Positions 44,106 to 49,264 of a stretch of DNA of 49,264 bases are shown here, piece after piece. This stretch comes from Candidatus Sumerlaeia bacterium (GTDB lineage Bacteria; Sumerlaeota; Sumerlaeia; SLMS01; JAHLLQ01): contig JAHCAW010000028.1 in assembly GCA_019634695.1 (NCBI GenBank), positions 1 through 49,264 of the forward strand, given 5' to 3'. Every line of letters starts with the position of its first letter. Positions within the stretch are counted from its first letter, which is position 1. The notes below the pieces were generated by a model, which did not search any database, was not told the origin of the DNA, and was given only the letters and a program-made list of their open reading frames with translations. The position numbers and the translations under genes were made by a program.

Positions 44106-45583
44106 GGCTTTCCCCCGCGCTTGGATCGTGTCGGCGCCGCCTCGAGGGCCCGCCGGATCACGTCGCCGGTCGAGGGCCCCAGACCCGTCTCCAGCATTCG
44201 CACCTCGCCCCCGTAGGCCTCGACGATCTCGTGGCCCACGGCGCCCTCGACATGATTCGCACCCTTGACCAGAATGTCCGGCTTCAAGTGTTCCAGGAGT
44301 TTGCGAGGCGTATCCTCATCGAACACAATCAGATAGTCCACGTAGGGCAGCGACCCGATCAACTCAATCCGCTCGGTCGCCGTCAGCAAGGGCCGGGGCG
44401 AGCCTTTCAGGCGCCGCACCGACTCGTCGCTGTTCAGCGCCACCACGAGCACATCGCCCAAGGCCCGCGCTTCGGCCAGCAGCCGGATATGGTGGACATT
44501 CAGGATGTCGAAGCATCCATTCGTCAGCACCACGCGCCGACCCGACCGCGCAAGAGACCGCCGCACGGCGAGCATCTCGTCCCAGCCCACAGACTTGCGC
44601 ACGCCGGCATAGCCTTCCAACTCGCGCTGCAACTCCTCGCGCGCCACCGCCGCAACACCCGACCTCCCGACAACGATGCCCGCTGCCGTGTTGCCCAGCT
44701 CGGCGGCCTGCCCGAAGTCCGCTCCCGCGAAGCGTGCCAGCGCCATCACGGCCAGAAACGTGTCGCCCGCGCCGGTCACATCGAACACCTCGCGCGCCCG
44801 CGCCGACACCTGCGTCACCCGCCCCTTGCGCGGATGAACCGCCACGCCGCCCGCTCCCAACGTGATGCAAACCGCCTTGCCGCCCACCTGCTTCTGAATC
44901 GCCCGCGCCGCCGCGGTCCGGCTCGCTTCGTCGACGATCGCGATGTCGCTGGCGAGCTCTGCTTCCTTCTTGTTGGGCGTAATCAGGTCGGCGCCGCGAT
45001 AGCGCCGGTAGTCGGTCCCCTTCGGGTCCACGAGCACTTCGAGCCCGCGCGCGTGTGCCAGCGCCACGACCTCGGCGATCAGCTCGGGCACCAGCAACCC
45101 TTTGCCGTAGTCGCTCAGCACCACGCCCGTGACGCCGGACAGGGCCCGTCGGACGCGCGCCAGCAGGCGCGTCACCACCCGCGGCGGAGCGGCCAGCGTC
45201 CGCTCACGGTCCACCCGCAAAATCTGCTGCCCTTGGGCCACGAACCGCGTCTTCAGCGGCGTCGGGCGATCCGGCTGGCGCTCCACCTCCCGGCGAATCC
45301 GGGCCTCGCGACCAAGGATGTCGAGCAGGCGATCGCCCGCCTCGTCCGTTCCGCACAGCGACACGAACACCACCTCGGCGCCCTGCATGGCGATGTTGCG
45401 TGCCACGTTGGCTGCACCACCGGCCAGCCACTCGTCCCGCTCGGCATGGAGCACCGGCACCGGCGCCTCCGGCGAAGTCCGGTGCACGCTGCCGACGACA
45501 TAGTGATCCAGAATCGCGTCGCCGATCACCAGCACGCGCTGCCGCGGAAACGACTCCAGCAGGCTCAGGAGGGATTCGGTCAT
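44102..45583 (-). CDS. hldE: Bifunctional heptose kinase/adenylyltransferase HldE-like, with altered HxGH motif
   Basis: The 493-residue protein has a PfkB-type sugar kinase domain (about 1-325: GDAILDHYVVGSV, GGAANVARNIA, VLSDYGKGLL, VDPKGTDYRRYRGADLITPN, DVTGAGDTF with the catalytic Asp). A cytidylyltransferase-like domain follows (about 350-480: LTNGCFDILN, LNSDESVRRLKG). It would make ADP-activated heptose for LPS or cell-surface glycans. In the nucleotidyltransferase the usual HxGH reads Asn-Val-His-His at residues 362-365, so the first catalytic His is missing. The kinase half looks complete; the second activity is doubtful. It is four bases after DeoC, in an operon with Obg. Confidence 0.88.
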   Translation of the reverse strand: MTESLLSLLESFPRQRVLVIGDAILDHYVVGSVHRTSPEAPVPVLHAERDEWLAGGAANVARNIAMQGAEVVFVSLCGTDEAGDRLLDILGREARIRREVERQPDRPTPLKTRFVAQGQQILRVDRERTLAAPPRVVTRLLARVRRALSGVTGVVLSDYGKGLLVPELIAEVVALAHARGLEVLVDPKGTDYRRYRGADLITPNKKEAELASDIAIVDEASRTAAARAIQKQVGGKAVCITLGAGGVAVHPRKGRVTQVSARAREVFDVTGAGDTFLAVMALARFAGADFGQAAELGNTAAGIVVGRSGVAAVAREELQRELEGYAGVRKSVGWDEMLAVRRSLARSGRRVVLTNGCFDILNVHHIRLLAEARALGDVLVVALNSDESVRRLKGSPRPLLTATERIELIGSLPYVDYLIVFDEDTPRKLLEHLKPDILVKGANHVEGAVGHEIVEAYGGEVRMLETGLGPSTGDVIRRALEAAPTRSKRGGKP

Positions 45584-45587
45584 CGGC

Positions 45588-46376
45588 CTAGTACGCGTTG
45601 CCTCCGGCGGTGCCCTTGACGATGGCCACTCCCGAACTGGTGCCCAGCCGCGTCGCGCCCACGGCCACCAGTGCCCGGGCCGCCTCGGCGTCGCGCACGC
45701 CGCCGCTGGCCTTCACCCCCATGCCTCCGCCGACGACGGCCCGCATAAGGCGGATGTCTTCGACCGTCGCGCCGCCGCCGCTGAACCCGGTGCTCGTCTT
45801 CACAAAGTGCGCATGCGCGGCCGCCGCCAAGAGGCAGGCCTCGATCTTCTGGTCCGTCGTCAACAACGAGGTCTCGATGATGACCTTCACCCGCCGGCCG
45901 GAGGCAGCCTCGACCACGGCGGCGATGTCCTCCAGTACTGTGTCGTATTCCCCGCCGCGCAGCCGCCCCACCGCCAGCACCATGTCGATTTCCTGGGCGC
46001 CCTCCGTCACGGCAACCTGCGTCTCGAAAGCCTTGGACCGCGTCGATGTCGCCCCGAGCGGGAAGCCGACCACGGTGCAGACCTTCGGCACCGCATCGGC
46101 CAGCAGTTCGTGGCAGAGCGGCACGAATCCGGGATTCACACACACCGAGGCGAAGCCATGCTCGCGGGCCTCGGCGCACAGGGCGCGAACCTGCTCGGCC
46201 GTCGCCTCGGGCTTGAGCAGGGTGTGGTCGATCAGGGGCGCCAGCCGGTCGGGCACCGCCGGGGCACCGGCGACCTCCAACTGGCGACTGGTTACGAACG
46301 AGCCCAGGGCGTCGGCCCCGCTGCCCTTGAGCTGACTCATCAGACGGTTGGCAATGCCCTCGATGTGCTGGTGCAT
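45588..46376 (-). CDS. deoC: Deoxyribose-phosphate aldolase DeoC
   Basis: This 262-residue class I aldolase cleaves 2-deoxyribose-5-phosphate to glyceraldehyde-3-phosphate and acetaldehyde. The Schiff-base Lys lies in [15 protein letters not shown], the proton-relay Asp in AQEIDMV and a second Lys in [22 protein letters not shown] near the start is the family mark. A 35-residue N-terminal extension precedes it, as in many bacterial homologues. It is the first gene of the run ending with the radical SAM protein. Its 202-base upstream region is shared with the divergent stress-protein gene. Confidence 0.95.
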   Translation of the reverse strand: MHQHIEGIANRLMSQLKGSGADALGSFVTSRQLEVAGAPAVPDRLAPLIDHTLLKPEATAEQVRALCAEAREHGFASVCVNPGFVPLCHELLADAVPKVCTVVGFPLGATSTRSKAFETQVAVTEGAQEIDMVLAVGRLRGGEYDTVLEDIAAVVEAASGRRVKVIIETSLLTTDQKIEACLLAAAAHAHFVKTSTGFSGGGATVEDIRLMRAVVGGGMGVKASGGVRDAEAARALVAVGATRLGTSSGVAIVKGTAGGNAY

Positions 46377-46578
46377 GGGGACCTCTCCGCGGGGGACTTC
46401 CTCAACCCGACGCAGGGTCCGTTGCTTGGCCTCAGGGCGTCAAGTCGGACGCCGGGGCCGGCAAACTCGAAAGGCTTGACGCTCCCGGACGGGGGTGGCT
46501 TGGTTCCCCCAATCTGGAGTCTTGCGGGATTGTCCCAGCACGCCGGTCTTCCCGGCATCCCGGTGAGGAGGAGTTGCC

Positions 46579-47007
46579 ATGGCCTGGTTTCCCAAGAAGA
46601 TGGTCGTCGTCCCGATCGACCTTTCGGATTTCTCCCTGATGGCCCTGGATGTGGCCCTGGACTTCGTCGAGGACGCCTCGCACCTGCACGTCATCCACGT
46701 CCTGCGCGAGATGAGCCCCATGGAACCCGGGGTCGTCTGGGGCGAGATCGACGACACCAGTCGCCGCATCCACGCCGAGGAAGCCATCCGGACGCGGCTC
46801 GCCGACCCAAAGTACAACGGCATCGTGATCCACATCCTGTTCGGCAATCCGGGCAACCAAATTGCCCGCTATGCCGAGCAGCGCGCCGCCGACCTGATTG
46901 TAATCCATTCGCATGGTCGCACCGGCGCGGCCCATCTGTTGATCGGCTCCGTCGCCGAACGCGTCGTTCGCCATGCCCACTGCCCCGTTCTGGTCATCCG
47001 TGACTGA
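46579..47007 (+). CDS. Universal stress protein UspA family
   Basis: The 142-residue protein has the UspA alpha/beta fold: KKMVVVPIDLSDFSLMALDVAL, LHVIHVL, and the ATP-binding signature HGRTGAAHLLIGSVAERVVRHAHCPVLVI (G-2x-G-9x-GS). ATP-binding Usps often act as dimers that help survive starvation or oxidative stress. Its start follows GAGGAGG. It lies 22 bases before the symporter gene, with which it is probably co-transcribed. Confidence 0.95.
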   Translation: MAWFPKKMVVVPIDLSDFSLMALDVALDFVEDASHLHVIHVLREMSPMEPGVVWGEIDDTSRRIHAEEAIRTRLADPKYNGIVIHILFGNPGNQIARYAEQRAADLIVIHSHGRTGAAHLLIGSVAERVVRHAHCPVLVIRD

Positions 47008-47029
47008 CCCTAGGAGGTTCGCCCACCCG

Positions 47030-48820
47030 ATGAAGCATTTCCGGTCCCCCCATTCCTGTCGCTCCGCCTGCCTGCCCCATCCGGACCTGTCACGGACTTC
47101 GCGCACATCCTTTCTGGCCGCCGCACTCGCGTTGGCCCTTGTGCTCGCCCTGTTCGCGCGCGTGCCGGCCGACTCTGCTCCCGAGATCGTCGACGACGTC
47201 GCCGTCGCCCTCCAGCAGACCGCTGACCAACAGGCCCCGGCCCCGGCGGGGGAGACCCGAATCCAGACCGTCGTCAACCGTTGGGTCGAAGGCGCCAGCA
47301 ACGCCATCTTCGGCGTCTTGTTCTTCGACGTCTCGGGCGGGTCCTTCCGCAGCACGGTGATCGACCGTGACAGCCGCCTGCCCGTGCTGGACGAATCCGG
47401 CAACCCCAAGACCGCCACCCAGGCGCTGCCGCTGCTCATCGTCGTCCTGCTCTTTGGTGGCATCTTCTTCACGATCTACTACCGCTTCGTCAACATCCGC
47501 GGTTTCCGCCACAGTATCGATGTCGTGCGCGGCCGGTTCGACAAGGCCGAGGACGAGGGCGAGGTCTCGCACTTCCGGGCCCTGACCAGCGCGCTGTCGG
47601 CGACTGTCGGCTTGGGCAACATCGCCGGCGTTGCCATCGCCGTCAGCCTCGGCGGGCCGGGCGCCGTCTTCTGGATGCTTGTGACGGCCTTCTTCGGCAT
47701 GGCCTCGAAGTTCAGTTGCTGCACGCTCGGCCAGATGTACCGACAGGTGAACGCCGACGGCACGATCTCCGGCGGCCCGATGTACTACCTGGACCGGGGC
47801 CTTGCCGAGCGTGGCGGTTTCTTCAAGCCGCTGGGCAAGGTGCTCGCCATTGCCGCGGCCATCATGGTGATGGGCGCCGCCGTCGGTGGCGGAAACCTCT
47901 TCCAGGCCAACCAGTCCTACGCGATCGTCGAGTACGTCTTCGACCTGAAGTACCAGCACGCGAGCGCCATCTACGGCGTCATCGCGGCGCTGCTGGTCGG
48001 TGCGGTGATCATCGGCGGCATCAAGCGCATCGGCGCGGCGACCTCGCGCATCGTTCCCCTGATGGCCGGTGTCTACATCCTCGGCTGCCTCGTCGTCATC
48101 CTCAGCCATGCCGACAAGGTGCCCGGCGCGCTCGCGCTGATTGTACGCGAGGCATTCGCCGCCGACGCGCTGTATGGCGGCTTCATCGGCGTGCTGGTCA
48201 TGGGTGTTCGTCGCGCCGCCTTCTCGAACGAGGCCGGCATTGGCTCGGCAGCCATCGCCCACTCGGCCGCCCGCACGAACGAACCGGTTCGCGAGGGCAT
48301 CGTCGGTCTTCTCGAACCCTTCATCGATACCATCGTCATCTGCATGATGACCGCCATCGTGGTCATCGTAACAGGCGTCTACGACATCCATGGCGCCGAG
48401 AAGGCCGCCATCATGGCAACCGCACACCATGCCCCGGAGGGCGCGGTGCTCACCGCCGTCGCCTTCGGCCAGGTCGTCTCCTGGTTCCCCTACATTCTGG
48501 CCGCCGCCGTCGTCCTGTTCGCCTACTCGACGATGATCTCGTGGTGTTACTACGGCGAGCGCGGATGGATCTACCTGTTCGACCACTGGGGCGGCATCGG
48601 CCTGCGCTCGGTCATCCTGTACCGACTCTTCTTCGTCTTCTGCGTTTTCGTCGGCGCGGTGGCGAACCTTGGGCCGATCATCGACCTGTCCGACGCGCTC
48701 CTGCTGTCGATGGCCTTCCCGAACATTCTGGGCATGATCCTGCTCGCCCCGCTCGTGAAGAAGAAGACGGACGATTACTTCGCCCGCCTCAGAGCGGGAA
48801 AGATGCCGGTCGTGAGGTGA
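47030..48820 (+). CDS. Alanine/glycine:cation symporter (AGCS family) with N-terminal extension
   Basis: This 596-residue inner-membrane sodium/amino-acid symporter shows AGCS marks ALSATVGLGNIAGVAIAVSLGGPGAVFWM, ISGGPMYYLDRGL, RRAAFSNEAGIGSAAIAHSAA and STMISWCYYGERGWIYLF. Most family members have about 450-550 residues. Here about 130 extra N-terminal residues hold a first hydrophobic helix (about 27-44) and a polar periplasmic-like stretch (50-130) before the core. Start ATG 47030 follows AGGAGG at 12 bases, a bit far. It ends 13 bases from a convergent gene. Substrate is most likely alanine or glycine; glutamine is possible. Confidence 0.92.
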   Translation: MKHFRSPHSCRSACLPHPDLSRTSRTSFLAAALALALVLALFARVPADSAPEIVDDVAVALQQTADQQAPAPAGETRIQTVVNRWVEGASNAIFGVLFFDVSGGSFRSTVIDRDSRLPVLDESGNPKTATQALPLLIVVLLFGGIFFTIYYRFVNIRGFRHSIDVVRGRFDKAEDEGEVSHFRALTSALSATVGLGNIAGVAIAVSLGGPGAVFWMLVTAFFGMASKFSCCTLGQMYRQVNADGTISGGPMYYLDRGLAERGGFFKPLGKVLAIAAAIMVMGAAVGGGNLFQANQSYAIVEYVFDLKYQHASAIYGVIAALLVGAVIIGGIKRIGAATSRIVPLMAGVYILGCLVVILSHADKVPGALALIVREAFAADALYGGFIGVLVMGVRRAAFSNEAGIGSAAIAHSAARTNEPVREGIVGLLEPFIDTIVICMMTAIVVIVTGVYDIHGAEKAAIMATAHHAPEGAVLTAVAFGQVVSWFPYILAAAVVLFAYSTMISWCYYGERGWIYLFDHWGGIGLRSVILYRLFFVFCVFVGAVANLGPIIDLSDALLLSMAFPNILGMILLAPLVKKKTDDYFARLRAGKMPVVR

Positions 48821-48833
48821 TGGTGGCGCGGGA

Positions 48834-49264
48834 TCAACAGCGCGCGAGGTCCTTCTCGAGCCTCTTGCCCTGGCCCGTCAGCACCACGCGGTCCCCAGTC
48901 TGAAGCGCAGTCTGGGGGCCGGGGAAGACCTGCTCCCGACCGCGCTTGATCAGCAGCACCTGCGCGCCGGCCTTCTGGCGAAGATTCAACTCCGCCAGCG
49001 TCTTGCCGTCCCAGTGCCGCGGGGCCTCGTACTCCAGAATCACCTGCCCGTCCCCGATGTCCACCATGTCGATGCGGTCGGCCGCGCCGATGGCGTCCAC
49101 TGCCGTCGAGACCGCATCGCGCCGCGCCAGTTCCCGGTTGTAGGCTTCGATCACGTCGCTACGGATCAGATCCCCGTGCAGCAGCCCCGTCTCGGGGTCC
49201 ACCACCGGGAAGACCTCGAACGCCACATCGTCGATCGTGGTCGCCGCCGTGCTCGGGTCGGCGG
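48834..49264 (-). CDS. C-terminal part of a CBS/TrkA-C (RCK_C) domain protein, partial
   Basis: The open frame continues past the right edge of the window, so only the last 143 codons are seen. Residues at the visible start (AFEVFPVVDPETGLLHGDLIRSDVIEAY) are the second half of a CBS domain. They are followed by a TrkA-C/RCK_C domain (IDMVDIGDGQVILEYEAPRHWDGKTLAELNLRQKAGAQVLLIKR, PQTALQTGDRVVLTGQG). This pair is common at the end of chloride-channel (ClC)-type and potassium-transport proteins, where it regulates by nucleotide binding. A GTG inside at 49226 is probably not the start because coding continues upstream. Confidence 0.8.
   Translation of the reverse strand, partial: ADPSTAATTIDDVAFEVFPVVDPETGLLHGDLIRSDVIEAYNRELARRDAVSTAVDAIGAADRIDMVDIGDGQVILEYEAPRHWDGKTLAELNLRQKAGAQVLLIKRGREQVFPGPQTALQTGDRVVLTGQGKRLEKDLARC

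Noticed and set aside
46377..46578. Search for a small RNA or riboswitch between deoC and the stress-protein gene
   Set aside because: Only short GC stems (such as GCCGG/CCGGC) are visible; nothing matches a known riboswitch or a convincing terminator.

Overview
The window is GC-rich bacterial chromosome, densely coding, with no phage, insertion sequence, CRISPR array, rRNA or tRNA that I could recognise. The sequence suggests a Gram-negative, diderm, free-living organism: lipoprotein signals, an HldE-type heptose enzyme, cyclopropane fatty-acid and desaturase genes, and secreted multidomain proteins with fibronectin III and golvesin-like domains. Gene order resembles no well-known proteobacterial locus, and the mix of parts would fit an uncultured or candidate phylum, but the phylum cannot be fixed from this stretch alone. 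GTG starts and 1-4 base stop/start overlaps (ATGA, GTGA, TGATG) are common, so most same-strand runs are likely operons.

Layout. 1-6.4 kb: a cut GAF-domain signalling protein, a class II aldolase, CorA, a DEAD-box RNA helicase and a secreted ExeM/NucH-type nuclease. 6.7-13.3 kb: two secreted proteins, a 1614-residue amidase-like protein with a golvesin-like insertion and three almost identical FnIII repeats, and a seven-repeat sialidase-like beta-propeller protein. 13.3-24.5 kb: a long minus-strand run: MoxR-like ATPase, a small unknown protein, a large TPR lipoprotein, an exported helical protein, a Wzy/O-antigen-ligase-like membrane protein, a CYTH protein, an MrfA-type helicase, a truncated YhcG (DUF1016) protein, an alpha/beta hydrolase and a DUF4405 membrane protein. 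24.7-31.6 kb: a YceI protein, a four-gene ABC export operon, a soluble PAS histidine kinase and an HU-like protein. 31.8-34.1 kb: a TPR-zincin protein and RimO.

34.1-41.2 kb (minus strand) is the most coherent unit. It holds a TIGR01777 epimerase-like protein, a MerR/B12-binding regulator with every cobalamin ligand expected of a CarH/LitR photoreceptor, an FAD amine-oxidase-like enzyme, a single-chain fusion of DUF1365 with a cyclopropane-fatty-acid-synthase-like methyltransferase, an acyl desaturase, a small DUF1475-like membrane protein and a chalcone-isomerase-like exported protein. The genes overlap or nearly touch. I read it as a light- and B12-controlled programme that remodels membrane fatty acids, preceded by a clear inverted repeat that may be its operator.

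41.2-46.4 kb is a second operon (DeoC, HldE, Obg, TPR lipoprotein, radical SAM protein); its HldE has lost the canonical HxGH nucleotidyltransferase motif. 46.6-49.3 kb carries a universal stress protein, a sodium/alanine-type symporter and the C-terminal end of a CBS/TrkA-C channel or transporter protein that runs off the window.
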